From: Selenomonadaceae bacterium
Lineage (GTDB): Bacteria; Bacillota; Negativicutes; Selenomonadales; Selenomonadaceae
Direction: 5' to 3'
Assembly (NCBI GenBank): GCA_017476005.1
Contig: JAFVEM010000028.1
Coordinates: 32,121 to 96,120 of the forward strand
Length of the DNA stretch: 64,000 nucleotides
The notes below the pieces were generated by a model. That model saw nothing but the letters and a program-made list of their open reading frames with translations, did no database searches and had not been told where the DNA came from. The number at the start of each line of letters is the position of its first letter. The first letter of the stretch is position 1. Positions 42,962-52,022 of the stretch are shown here, one piece after another. Both the position numbers and the translations under genes were made by a program.

Positions 42962-45900
42962 TCAATGATATGCGGCTTTTTCTTCTGCCGCCATTGGCAT
43001 ATCCGATTCATAGTCATATAGACTGTCCGGCATATCCTGATTGTCCGTCCAAAGTTCGCATTGGGTCATGACGGTCTGAACCGCATCATCCATGCCCTCC
43101 GGCGGGTATTTGTGCTTTTTGAGGAGCTTTTTTATCAGCATCCGCATTTTTGCCCGTGCGCTTGACCGCTTTTGCCAGTCGATGGTGCGATTGCGGCGCA
43201 ACGTGTCCGCCAGTTCCTTGGTGATGGCGATAAGTTCCTCATTCTCGTAAAAGTCCTTGATAGCCTGTGGTTTCGTCAAGGCATCATAGAAGGCGAGTTC
43301 GTCTGCCGTAAGACCAAGTTGCTCTCCTTCTTTTTGCGCCTCGGCGATTTGCTTGGCAAGATTCAAAAGTTCCTCGATAACTTGCTCATTGGTGAGCATT
43401 CCGTTCAGGTAGGCATTCATTGCCCGCTGTATTATCTCGCTGAACTTTTCGGACTTTACCACATTGGTACGGCGATATATCTGCACTTGCTCGGCAATGA
43501 GCTTTTTCAAGAGTTCCACGGCGAGGTTCTTTTCCTTCATCTTGGAAATTTCCTCCAAGAATTTCGGATCGAACAGGGAAAACTCCCGCTCTACATCGGA
43601 AAATAAATTGATTACGCCATCGCTTTTGATGCTCTGCTTCAAAAGTTCGTTGATGCGCTGATTCATTTCCGGCAAGGAAATTTTCTGCCCTGCGCCTTGA
43701 TGGGTGAGCCGGAGGACGAGGACGCGAACCGCCTCGAAAAAAGCTGCCTCGAAGCGTTCATTTTCCGGCGCAATGGAAGAGCAGAGGGAAAGTGCCTGTT
43801 GAAGCAGGAGAGCCTCTTTGATGAATACATCTTTCTCCTTGTCCTTTTCCCTGTCAACGATGAAGTTCACCGCTCCCGTGATGGTTTTTGCCCGCTCCAA
43901 ATCCGTGCCGCTCGTAAACTTTGTGTAGTCATAGCCGTGGAACATATCGCGGCAGACAGCGAGTTTTTCGTGAAATTTGGGGTAGGCAACCTTGGCAATG
44001 TCGGTATCCCCGTAGTTTTTCTTGTCGCGGACGGTGTAGTCGTTCATGGCTTGCTTGAGTGCTGCGGCAATGCCAACGTAATCCACAACCAAGCCGCCTT
44101 CTTTATCCCGCCATACCCGATTGACACGGGCGATAGCCTGCATGAGATTATGCCCGCTCATGGGCTTGTAGATATACATGGTGGCCATGGACGGCACATC
44201 AAAGCCCGTCAGCCACATATCTACCACGATGGCTATTTTAAGAGGGCTGTCATTGTCCTTGAATATTTTTGCCAGCTCGTCCCGATGGTGTTTGTTGCCT
44301 ATATACTTTCGCCATTCCTCCGGGTCTTTGTTGCTCTCGGTCATCACCACGGCAACTTTTTCTGTCCAGTTTGGGCGAAGTTCCAAAATGCGATGGTAAA
44401 TCTTCATGGCAATGGCGCGTGAATAAGCTACAATCATAGCTTTGCCCGTCAGAAGGTCGGCACGGTAATTTTCGTAGTGGTCAAGAATATCGGCTACCAG
44501 GGAGTTTATGGTCTTGTCATTACCAAGCACGGCCTCCATCTGCCCCAATTCCTTCTTGCTTTTTTCGATGGTTGCCGGGTCGGCGTTTTGCGCCATAATG
44601 TCGTACTCGTCATCAATGAGTTTCAGCGTAGCCTCGTCCAATTTCAGCTTGATGACTCGGCTTTCGTAATACACGGGGCGTGTTGCTCCGTCCTCCACGG
44701 CTTGGGTCATATCGTAGATGTCGATATATTCGCCGAAAACCTCACGGGTGCTTCTGTCCTTGGCGGAGATAGGGGTTCCCGTAAAGCCGATATAGGTTGC
44801 GTTGGGGAGGCTGTTCCGAATAATGCGCGCCGTACCTACCACACGCTTGGCAATTTCCTCGCCGGCTTCATTTCGGGTCATTTTGATTTTTTCGGTCAGC
44901 CCATATTGCCCACGATGCGCCTCATCTGCCATAACCACGATGTTTCGACGCTCGGATAGTGGTTCGTCCGATTCCTCGAATTTCTGCATGGTGGTGAAGA
45001 TGATACCGTTGGCTTTCCGTCCGGCGAGCAAGTTTTTGAGATTTTCCCGGCTCTCGGCATGGATTGGCTCTTGACGCAGAAATGCCTTGCATTTGGCAAA
45101 TTGCCCGTAAAGCTGGTCATCAAGGTCGTTTCTGTCCGTCAACACCACGATGGTGGGGCTGTTCAGAGCAGATTGGAGCAAATGGGCATAAAACACCATT
45201 GAGAGAGATTTGCCGCTCCCTTGGGTATGCCAGAACACGCCGCCCTTGCCGTCCGTTTCCGTGGCGTTCGCCGTGGATGCCACTGCCTTGCGAACAGCGA
45301 AATACTGATGATACCCGGCGAGGATTTTGTACTGCGCCAAGCCCTCGTTGGAAAAGCAGATAAAATTCTTGAGTATGTCCAAGAGCCGCTCACGCTCAAA
45401 AATACCCTCAAAGAAAGTATCGAATTGGGCATACTGGGTATTCTCGTAGCTGCCGTCTTTCGTTTTCCACTCCATGAAGCGATCTTCGCCGGAGGTGATT
45501 GTCCCTGCCTTGGAAGTCATCATGTCGCTCATCACGCAAATGGCGTTATAGATGAACATGGAGGGGATTTCCTGCATATAGTTTCGAAGTTGCAGATATG
45601 CTTCGCTGGCATCCGTTTCCTCGCGGGAGGGAGATTTGAGTTCGATAATGACGATGGGGAGACCGTTCAGAAACAGAATCACATCGGGGCGTTTTTGGCT
45701 GTTCTCCGCGAAAGTCCATTGATTGGCGGCAATAAAAGAATTGTTATCGAGATTGTCATAATCCACGAGATACAAGAGAGCAGAGCGTTCTTCTCCCCGA
45801 ACGGTATAACGCACGGGGACACCGTTTTGCAGATAGTCCATGAAAATTTCGTTGCGCCGGACGAGTTCGCCATTTTCAAAGTTGCGGAGCTTGAAAAGGC

Positions 45901-46087
45901 CATCGGCGATTGCCTCCTCCGGCAAATCGGGATTGAGCCGTCGGATTTGTGTTTCCAACACGTCATCGTATAGCGGACTTTTTAGGTCGCGCTCCACATC
46001 CGGAGCATATACGATTTCGTACCCCATGCCGCCAAATAGCTCCATGACGGACTTTTCATAATCTGCTTCGGTATAGAACGAGGGCAT
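42962..46087 (-). CDS. hsdR: Type I restriction enzyme, R subunit
   Basis: 1041 residues, full length for HsdR. The PD-(D/E)XK nuclease is near residues 130-155 (RPDVILFLNGLPIVIIELKS). The SF2 translocase follows with Walker A TQGSGKSLSM at about 288, the DEAH-type VVMADEAHRGQYG near 385, TGTPIS near 435 and motif VI AIARVNRVWRD near 685, then a C-terminal helical region for HsdM/S binding. It translocates DNA and cuts remote unmodified DNA with HsdM and HsdS. Separated from the hsdM-S fusion by three small genes. Confidence 0.95.
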   Translation of the reverse strand: MPSFYTEADYEKSVMELFGGMGYEIVYAPDVERDLKSPLYDDVLETQIRRLNPDLPEEAIADGLFKLRNFENGELVRRNEIFMDYLQNGVPVRYTVRGEERSALLYLVDYDNLDNNSFIAANQWTFAENSQKRPDVILFLNGLPIVIIELKSPSREETDASEAYLQLRNYMQEIPSMFIYNAICVMSDMMTSKAGTITSGEDRFMEWKTKDGSYENTQYAQFDTFFEGIFERERLLDILKNFICFSNEGLAQYKILAGYHQYFAVRKAVASTANATETDGKGGVFWHTQGSGKSLSMVFYAHLLQSALNSPTIVVLTDRNDLDDQLYGQFAKCKAFLRQEPIHAESRENLKNLLAGRKANGIIFTTMQKFEESDEPLSERRNIVVMADEAHRGQYGLTEKIKMTRNEAGEEIAKRVVGTARIIRNSLPNATYIGFTGTPISAKDRSTREVFGEYIDIYDMTQAVEDGATRPVYYESRVIKLKLDEATLKLIDDEYDIMAQNADPATIEKSKKELGQMEAVLGNDKTINSLVADILDHYENYRADLLTGKAMIVAYSRAIAMKIYHRILELRPNWTEKVAVVMTESNKDPEEWRKYIGNKHHRDELAKIFKDNDSPLKIAIVVDMWLTGFDVPSMATMYIYKPMSGHNLMQAIARVNRVWRDKEGGLVVDYVGIAAALKQAMNDYTVRDKKNYGDTDIAKVAYPKFHEKLAVCRDMFHGYDYTKFTSGTDLERAKTITGAVNFIVDREKDKEKDVFIKEALLLQQALSLCSSIAPENERFEAAFFEAVRVLVLRLTHQGAGQKISLPEMNQRINELLKQSIKSDGVINLFSDVEREFSLFDPKFLEEISKMKEKNLAVELLKKLIAEQVQIYRRTNVVKSEKFSEIIQRAMNAYLNGMLTNEQVIEELLNLAKQIAEAQKEGEQLGLTADELAFYDALTKPQAIKDFYENEELIAITKELADTLRRNRTIDWQKRSSARAKMRMLIKKLLKKHKYPPEGMDDAVQTVMTQCELWTDNQDMPDSLYDYESDMPMAAEEKAAYH

Positions 46088-46101
46088 GATGCATCCTCCT
46101 C

Positions 46102-46326
46102 TTAGATACGGACGGCATTTCCTTGGTAAGTATTCTTCTTCACAAATTCATCGATGTCCTGTTTGATTTCATCGGTGGTCATCGCATCAAAATATGCTCG
46201 TTGCCATTCGGTATAGTCAAAATTATTGCGGATAATTTCGGCTACAAACATCTCTGCCTTGAGAATTCCCAAGTTTTCTCTTAGGCAGTCCATTCCTTCT
46301 TTCATTATATTTTGATTCGCCATCAT
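46102..46326 (-). CDS. Small protein downstream of the PIN gene
   Basis: 74 residues, acidic and helical (NLGILKAEMFVAEIIRNNFDYTEWQ). It starts with two ATG codons two bases after the PIN stop and has a GGAGGG site. It is probably translated with the PIN protein and may be its partner or antitoxin, but has no recognisable DNA-binding motif. Function unknown. Confidence 0.65.
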   Translation of the reverse strand: MMANQNIMKEGMDCLRENLGILKAEMFVAEIIRNNFDYTEWQRAYFDAMTTDEIKQDIDEFVKKNTYQGNAVRI

Positions 46327-46328
46327 TT

Positions 46329-46769
46329 TTACCGTCCCTCCAATCTCAATAAGAATTCAATCGGCGAAAAAAGCTCAAGCTGTGGGCTACGATACTTTAG
46401 AAGACGCTTGTCGGTTGAGATAAAGCAGTCGCATTGTGCGTAAATGGCAGATGCAACATGACAAGCATCTTTGAATTTTACACCTGTCTGCATAATTCCC
46501 TCTGCCATTTCCTCGATTATTGGTCTGCGGTCATCTCCCACATGAATGGTAGCATACCGTTTGATATAATCTTCTATGTTTTCGCGACGAATGTCATTCG
46601 GGATTTTACTGCACTCATAATACAACATATAGGAGGACACCAACTCAATGCTATGCGACTTTGCCAGTTCCTGTATGTGCAATTTGCATTGAGCTTCCAG
46701 CCTGACCGTAAGTTGCAGAGTGTTGTCATAGGGGCGATTATAGCAACAGGTATCGAGGTATATTCGCAA
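46329..46769 (-). CDS. PIN-domain protein (VapC-like)
   Basis: 146 residues. PIN acidic residues are visible: the N-terminal RIYLDTCCYNRPYDN (Asp), an internal Glu in YYECSKIP, KDACHVASAIYAQCD (Asp) and the C-terminal FISTDKRLLKY (Asp). PIN domains cleave RNA in VapC toxins. Its partner gene follows rather than precedes it. It is inserted with two other small genes between hsdM-S and hsdR. Confidence 0.8.
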   Translation of the reverse strand: MRIYLDTCCYNRPYDNTLQLTVRLEAQCKLHIQELAKSHSIELVSSYMLYYECSKIPNDIRRENIEDYIKRYATIHVGDDRRPIIEEMAEGIMQTGVKFKDACHVASAIYAQCDCFISTDKRLLKYRSPQLELFSPIEFLLRLEGR

Positions 46770-46805
46770 GATGTGAGCCTCCTTTCTGATTATACAAAAA
46801 GATAA

Positions 46806-47552
46806 TTAAGGCGTTTGCTTAGAAGCTTTTATTGAGCTCATTGTTGAGAATAATCTGCATCCCATTTCTGTATGTGAATAAAATCTCCCATCTCCACCAT
46901 GTAACATTTCCGTCCCTTGCACTAATAATCCATATCCAACCAGTCTGTTAAGATAAAAATACAAGGTATCGTTGTATTGCGGAACTAACTTTATTATATC
47001 ATACATTCTAAGTTTTACCTTTTGTGAAATATCCATTCCATATTCTAATGCGATATTTACGTCAGGATTGTCTTTAGTATCAAATGTTGGAGCTTTTGTG
47101 TATATCTCCCTTAAAATAATTGCTTCATTTTCGCTTAACTCCGCCATTATGTTTATTAGATCTTCGCAATCGTATGTGACTTGTTTAGTGATTGCACCAC
47201 ACAGAATGTCCAATATGCGTTCTACTTTAGCATCATGACTACAGCGAAGGGATTTGAGTACAGCGTGTGTAACTAATTGAACTTGTTTCTTATTGTTTTC
47301 ATCAAGTTTTTCATCCATTTCTCGATTGACCCAACCCATGATGAAATTGCACAAATTTTTCTTCTCAATTTTACCAACGATACTGGTATATATAGTGTTT
47401 ATGTAGGGGCCTATTATAGGAGCTGATGGTGAAAGTAATTTGAATAGCTTCCCCACTTTTTTGTCAAATTTAAGTACAAAGTTTTCAGCTTCGCTAATTT
47501 CGATAATTTTATTTATGGAAGAAAAATCCTCATTACATGATTTGTCCATCAT
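46806..47552 (-). CDS. Unknown helical protein between hsdM-S and PIN genes
   Basis: 248 residues, with no signal peptide. One Gly/Pro-rich hydrophobic stretch (SPSAPIIGPYINTIYTSIVG) is near residue 45; the remainder is helical, and the C-terminal 80 residues have a winged-helix-like pattern (TLYFYLNRLVGYGLLVQG, then HTEMGCRLF). It is A+T rich like the adjacent half of hsdM-S and starts 12 bases after it. It may be a regulator or an immunity-type cargo gene; no family recognised. Confidence 0.6.
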   Translation of the reverse strand: MMDKSCNEDFSSINKIIEISEAENFVLKFDKKVGKLFKLLSPSAPIIGPYINTIYTSIVGKIEKKNLCNFIMGWVNREMDEKLDENNKKQVQLVTHAVLKSLRCSHDAKVERILDILCGAITKQVTYDCEDLINIMAELSENEAIILREIYTKAPTFDTKDNPDVNIALEYGMDISQKVKLRMYDIIKLVPQYNDTLYFYLNRLVGYGLLVQGTEMLHGGDGRFYSHTEMGCRLFSTMSSIKASKQTP

Positions 47553-47564
47553 AAAGTCTACTCC

Positions 47565-49784
47565 TTAAATCAGCCAACGATAAACATTAGTTCTAATAAT
47601 CATATACTTATCTTGGATGTCAATTGGTGGACACAAAATCAATTTTCTTGTCAATTCATCTTTATCTAAAACTTGTCCCTCACGTGCACCAGGCTTAATT
47701 AACGAAAGGAAATATTCAGAGCAAAGACGCATATATACTTCAAGAAACTCAGGATTTAGTTGTTGTTCATTGATATGATACACATGATAGGCTGGGCTAA
47801 CAGAACCGATATCATCAAGCATGACTCCAAAATTAAGGATTTCCCTACTCATGCCAAAAACTATGTCACCTTTTCGTATCAGCTTGTTTTTAGAACTGTT
47901 ACTCGTAAGACTTTTATTAAACTTCGTAGCCCTTGGGAATATCCCTAAATTAGTTGTTGAATATTCGGGTATATTTTTTCTATCGCCAACTTTTTCAGTG
48001 CTTGGTGTCAGCAATTCCCCAAAGGGGGTTACATTCCATGAGGCAGGAATATCCCCATATTCTGTCACCTTAAAATCGCCACCGCTATTTTTATATGGTT
48101 CACCAGACTCATTGTAAAAATTGAAATCTACAAACCAATATTTGAATAATTTATCTGCAACCTCCTCAACTTTATGCTTCAAGCATTCAAGATTAACTTT
48201 CATTGATTCAGTATCATGGAACAGCTTGTGAGCATCATCAGCAGACATTCTTCCTACAAGAGATATAACATCATCAAAATTTACGACTCTTGACTTTTGG
48301 GCAAACTCTTGTAGCGATACACATTTTCTTATGTTAGTAACATATTTTCCTATTTCTTTTACATCTTCTTCGTGTTCGTCTTCATATTCTCCAATCTCAT
48401 CTGTAAACAAACCGCCAGAAACATACTTGGATGGAGAGAGATTGTATTTTTTTTCATGTATTTCCAACAACGATGCAACTTTGAAAAATCCTGATTCTTC
48501 ATCAAGTTTTTCTCCATTTTGGAATTTATGTATAATATCTGATACTAATAATATTTCCTCATCACTCAATTCCCTTATGGTTCTATTTACCATATGCCCT
48601 AATGAACGAGCATCGATGAATAGCGTGTCTGAACCTTTCTTTCCCTTGTTTATGAACCAAATAGAAACTTTTATTTTCGTAGCGTAAAAAAGGTGGGCTG
48701 GTAATGCTACAATCGCTTCCACCAAATTATCGTCTACTATTTTTTTCCGAATTTCAAATTCCTCACCATTGCTGATAGATAGAGCTGTATTGGCAAGTAC
48801 CACTCCAATTTTTCCGTTGGGCGCAAGATGGTGAATCATGTGCTGAATCCATGCATAGTTGGCATTTCCCGCCGGAGGAATGCCGTATTTCCAACGTTTG
48901 TCATCTTTTAGCTTGTCCTGTCCCCAGTTGGAGAGGTTGAAGGGAGGATTTGCCATGATGAAGTCGGATTTCAATGTGGGATGAATGTCATTGAAAAAAG
49001 TATCGGCCTGATATTCGCCAAGGTCGGCATCGATGCCGCGAATTGCAAGGTTCATTTTTGCCATTTTCCAAGTGTCCGCATTGGATTCCTGTCCATAGAC
49101 GGATATTGTCCCCCGCCGCCCGCTGTGTGCCTGTATAAATTTTGCGCTCTGCACGAACATCCCGCCGGAGCCGCAACAGGGGTCATATACTCGGCAATTT
49201 GAGAAGGGGCGCAGAACAGCTACGATGGTTTTTACGATACTGGCAGGTGTGTAGAACTCGCCGCCCTTTACGCCCTCGTAGGCGGCAAACTGCGCGATGC
49301 AGTATTCGTAGGTTCTGCCGAGAAGGTCTTTGTTTTCCTCTGTGTCGCTCATGTCCATGTTGGTGAAGAGATCCACCACATCACCCAACACCCGCTTGTC
49401 GAGGTCGGGATTGGCATAGTTTTTGGGGAGAACATTCTTGAGTTTCTTGTTGTCTGCCTCTATCGCCCGCATGGCATCATCAATCACCGTACCAATCTCC
49501 GGCGTGTGCGCTGCCGAGGAGATGGTCTGCCACCGTGCTTTTTCCGGCACGAAGAAAATGTTGTCCTCCTCGTAGGCATCAGGGTCATCCTCGAAGCCAT
49601 CCCCCTCTGACACCAATTCGTTGTAGCGTTTCTCAAAAGCACTCCCAATGTAACGGAGGAAAATCAGCCCCACGATGACTTTCCGGTAGTCGGCGGCAGG
49701 GATATGCCCCCAAAGGACACATGCCGCATCCCATATCTGTTTCTCGAAGCCAATGTTGGCACTACTTGTAGCCATCTTTTTCAT
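47565..49784 (-). CDS. Type I modification subunit fused to a single-TRD specificity domain (HsdM-half HsdS)
   Basis: 739 residues. Residues 1-about 480 are HsdM: the N-terminal helical domain, SAM motif DPCCGSGG (201-208) and N6-adenine catalytic NPPF (279-282). After a helical linker, KLFKYWFVDFNF and GDIPASWNVTPFGEL (about 555-595) open one HsdS target-recognition domain that runs to the end (LCPPIDIQDKY). No second TRD or separate hsdS exists in the window. Intact HsdS has two TRDs, so two fused subunits would be needed for a bipartite site. The first 330 codons are GC-rich and the rest A+T rich. It overlaps the CYTH gene by 23 bases. Confidence 0.85.
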   Translation of the reverse strand: MKKMATSSANIGFEKQIWDAACVLWGHIPAADYRKVIVGLIFLRYIGSAFEKRYNELVSEGDGFEDDPDAYEEDNIFFVPEKARWQTISSAAHTPEIGTVIDDAMRAIEADNKKLKNVLPKNYANPDLDKRVLGDVVDLFTNMDMSDTEENKDLLGRTYEYCIAQFAAYEGVKGGEFYTPASIVKTIVAVLRPFSNCRVYDPCCGSGGMFVQSAKFIQAHSGRRGTISVYGQESNADTWKMAKMNLAIRGIDADLGEYQADTFFNDIHPTLKSDFIMANPPFNLSNWGQDKLKDDKRWKYGIPPAGNANYAWIQHMIHHLAPNGKIGVVLANTALSISNGEEFEIRKKIVDDNLVEAIVALPAHLFYATKIKVSIWFINKGKKGSDTLFIDARSLGHMVNRTIRELSDEEILLVSDIIHKFQNGEKLDEESGFFKVASLLEIHEKKYNLSPSKYVSGGLFTDEIGEYEDEHEEDVKEIGKYVTNIRKCVSLQEFAQKSRVVNFDDVISLVGRMSADDAHKLFHDTESMKVNLECLKHKVEEVADKLFKYWFVDFNFYNESGEPYKNSGGDFKVTEYGDIPASWNVTPFGELLTPSTEKVGDRKNIPEYSTTNLGIFPRATKFNKSLTSNSSKNKLIRKGDIVFGMSREILNFGVMLDDIGSVSPAYHVYHINEQQLNPEFLEVYMRLCSEYFLSLIKPGAREGQVLDKDELTRKLILCPPIDIQDKYMIIRTNVYRWLI

Positions 49785-50262
49785 CCCCCAAAATCTGCCG
49801 CACGATTTTCATGCCGTCCTCCCGCGCCAATGTACCGTAGGAGAACCGTGTATTCTCCGTGACCTCACGCCCAAACCAAGCCGGAGGCTCAAAGGAAACG
49901 GCATCCTCAACATTTTCGAATTCGACCTCGACATAAGAAAATCCTGCTAGGTGTCCGCCGTGGATGTGAATTTCTGCTGTCTGTCCGCCAGCCAACGGTA
50001 GCCGGTAGCGGCACTTCTCTATCATGCGCGTACCGGGGATGAGACGCTCGGCGAGACTGTCAAACTCCTGCCGTGAGATTTCTGACTCCCATTCCTCCCG
50101 TACCAGACCGGCTCCGCGCTTTACCGTCAATGTGAAGCAGTTGTCTCCGACTTGCCGAATGCGTATCTCCGGCAGGAGAGCCACATAACCTTGACGGATG
50201 GTGTCGTATTCATTGGGGAGCAACGGGAGTGCGTCCACAAGGAATTGTCGCTCGATTTCCAT
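49762..50262 (-). CDS. CYTH-domain (triphosphate tunnel) protein
   Basis: 166 residues from the ATG behind GGAGG, giving the canonical start MEIERQFLV (E-x-E-x-K/R motif). Later strands are FTLTVKRG, VREEWESEIS, KCRYRLPL and SYVEVEFEN. CYTH enzymes hydrolyse or cyclise triphosphates in a beta-tunnel with metal. The residue after E-x-E is Arg-Gln-Phe, close to other bacterial members. It overlaps hsdM-S and follows the ImmA-like gene by 11 bases (or overlaps it if an upstream ATG is used). Its role in this operon is unknown. Confidence 0.82.
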   Translation of the reverse strand: MEIERQFLVDALPLLPNEYDTIRQGYVALLPEIRIRQVGDNCFTLTVKRGAGLVREEWESEISRQEFDSLAERLIPGTRMIEKCRYRLPLAGGQTAEIHIHGGHLAGFSYVEVEFENVEDAVSFEPPAWFGREVTENTRFSYGTLAREDGMKIVRQILGDEKDGYK

Positions 50263-50273
50263 GCCGTCCTCCA

Positions 50274-51011
50274 TCAGCGGAACACTTGCCTATAGCTCAC
50301 GAGCTCTACGGAATCCAAGTCATAGCCGCGCAGACGAAGTGCCTCCAGCTTATAATCCACTATCGACTGGGGTAGGCCAAATTCCTTGGCAATCTCCGCT
50401 GTCGTCATAAATTCGCCGCAATAGGTCAAATCGTGCTGCATTTCCTCCAGTTCATCCTGCCAATCTTTCATGCGCTTGCGCCAGTCAAAGAGTTTCTGTC
50501 GTGCCCAACGGGACTGCGTCGTAAAAATAGTGGAGGACAAAAACTGCTCGTATTCCTGCCGATGCCGTTCGAACGCCGCCAAATAGCGGCGATACTCTCG
50601 CAGAGCAGTGTTGTTGTAGCCCAGCATCTCCAGAACTTCATCCGTGGGGAGATTGAAATCGGCGGCCACAACATTCGCCTCGTATTCCTGCCGGGCAATA
50701 CATTTGTTCTTGAGATTCTGGAATGGGCTGAGTTCTCCGTAGCACAGGCCAAAGGTGTTTAGATAGTCCATATGGCAAGCCACATGGGTCACTTCGTGCA
50801 TCAGCACGACCATCTTTTTGGCGAAATTCAACCTTCGGTTCAGCCCGATGCAGATAACGCCGGACTTCCTCACCACAAAGGCTATCAGTTTGTTGCTCGT
50901 TATGTCATGGATGGACACTCTCAGGAAATCCGCCAGTTCGTAGGGGTCGGATGTCCCGGCTCGCGCCACAAGAGCGTCCATCCGCTCTAAAACATTGGTA
51001 TCCAATATCAA
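50274..51011 (-). CDS. ImmA/IrrE-type metallopeptidase
   Basis: 245 residues from a TTG with GGAGG seven bases before it; upstream in-frame codons lack a site. The zinc motif LMHEVTHVACH (H-E-x-x-H) is at about residue 90, followed by EYEANVVAADF with the third-ligand Glu near 135. The C-terminus is helical, with a possible helix-turn-helix (MTTAEIAKEFGLPQ). ImmA peptidases cleave cognate XRE repressors to induce mobile elements. The gene sits directly after such a repressor. Confidence 0.85.
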   Translation of the reverse strand: MILDTNVLERMDALVARAGTSDPYELADFLRVSIHDITSNKLIAFVVRKSGVICIGLNRRLNFAKKMVVLMHEVTHVACHMDYLNTFGLCYGELSPFQNLKNKCIARQEYEANVVAADFNLPTDEVLEMLGYNNTALREYRRYLAAFERHRQEYEQFLSSTIFTTQSRWARQKLFDWRKRMKDWQDELEEMQHDLTYCGEFMTTAEIAKEFGLPQSIVDYKLEALRLRGYDLDSVELVSYRQVFR

Positions 51012-51099
51012 CCACCTGCCTCCATAAACAGAAAATGTGGTCAGCGGTCGCAAAACGTCGCGTCACGCTCCTGCGACGCGCATTAGGCCATCCGTGCCG

Positions 51100-51684
51100 T
51101 CAATCGTAATCATCGACGAGAAATGGATTAACGTCCTCCGGGGACTGACGGTTGCGCTCGGCGATTTCTGCGTCAATCGCATCAATCTCCTTCAGTCGCT
51201 CACGGCTTGCGGTTGCTCGCGCCTCCGTGCGATATTTTTTCGGCGTGAACTTTGCCCGCGCCGTCTCCGTGGCGAAGATAAAGAGCTTTTGCATTTCCAA
51301 TATATAGTCGTCCCGCTCCTTTGTCGTAAGCTCGCCCCCGGCGAACAGCGCCTCGGCTCCTTTTATCATAGCCTCGGCCTGTCTGGCGCAGCGATTGCCG
51401 TACATACGGCGAATGCGGTCAACGGCGGCCTCTTTCTGATCGGACTCGTCCGGCTCTTCCACGCCCATAATCTCGCCGACGGTCACGCCAAGTGCATCCG
51501 CCATCTTGACGGCTGTATCCGCAAAGGGTATCCGTGAGCCGTTCTCGTAGTTGATGAGCGTACCGGCGGAGATGCCGCACTTTTCTGCCAAGACGGCACG
51601 AGTCATGCCGGCATCCCTGCGAAGCCCTAACAGCCTTCGAGCGAAGTCCGCATATGGGGCATCGTCTTTGATTTGCATTGCCAT
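51100..51684 (-). CDS. XRE-family phage-type repressor
   Basis: 194 residues from the ATG nine bases after AAAGGGG. Residues about 12-70 form an HTH_3 domain: FARRLLGLRRDAGMTRAVLA, then EKCGISAGTLINYENGSRIP. The C-terminal half is helical and charged, possibly the ImmA cleavage and oligomerisation region. It faces a consensus rightward promoter with repeated sequences that fit operators. It heads the leftward gene series that includes ImmA, CYTH and the type I R-M genes. Confidence 0.9.
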   Translation of the reverse strand: MAMQIKDDAPYADFARRLLGLRRDAGMTRAVLAEKCGISAGTLINYENGSRIPFADTAVKMADALGVTVGEIMGVEEPDESDQKEAAVDRIRRMYGNRCARQAEAMIKGAEALFAGGELTTKERDDYILEMQKLFIFATETARAKFTPKKYRTEARATASRERLKEIDAIDAEIAERNRQSPEDVNPFLVDDYD

Positions 51685-51840
51685 GATTGTCAACCCCTTT
51701 GTTTTTCCATGTCCTTGCTCCTCGCACCAATAGCCGCTTATACCACAAATGTTGTTTATATATATGTAAGAAAATTTTTCTCGAAAAGCTGTAACTCCAA
51801 GTCCTGCCTGCATTTGTCGGTATAAAACGGCAAAATCAAC

Positions 51841-51891
51841 TTAACGAATGTAAAAAAAGACCTTGACAAATTTAACGAGTGTATATATAAT
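51841..51891 (+). promoter_or_regulatory. Prophage early rightward promoter with direct-repeat operators
   Basis: A perfect TTGACA (51863-51868), 17 bases, TATAAT (51886-51891). Two near-identical 12-mers, TTAACGAATGTA (51841-51852) and TTAACGAGTGTA (51872-51883), are 31 bases apart, three helical turns. The second fills the spacer between the -35 and -10 boxes. They are likely binding sites for the divergent XRE repressor. Confidence 0.85.
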
Positions 51892-52022
51892 CGGTCGTAG
51901 AAAGCAAATGTATGTTTAAATGTATTCTACTATATAGGAAAAGCTGTGTCAAGAGGAAATTCAACATTCGTATGAAAAACGAGGGGAGGATTTGTAGTGA
52001 TGTATGCAGAGGAGGCCGTATT

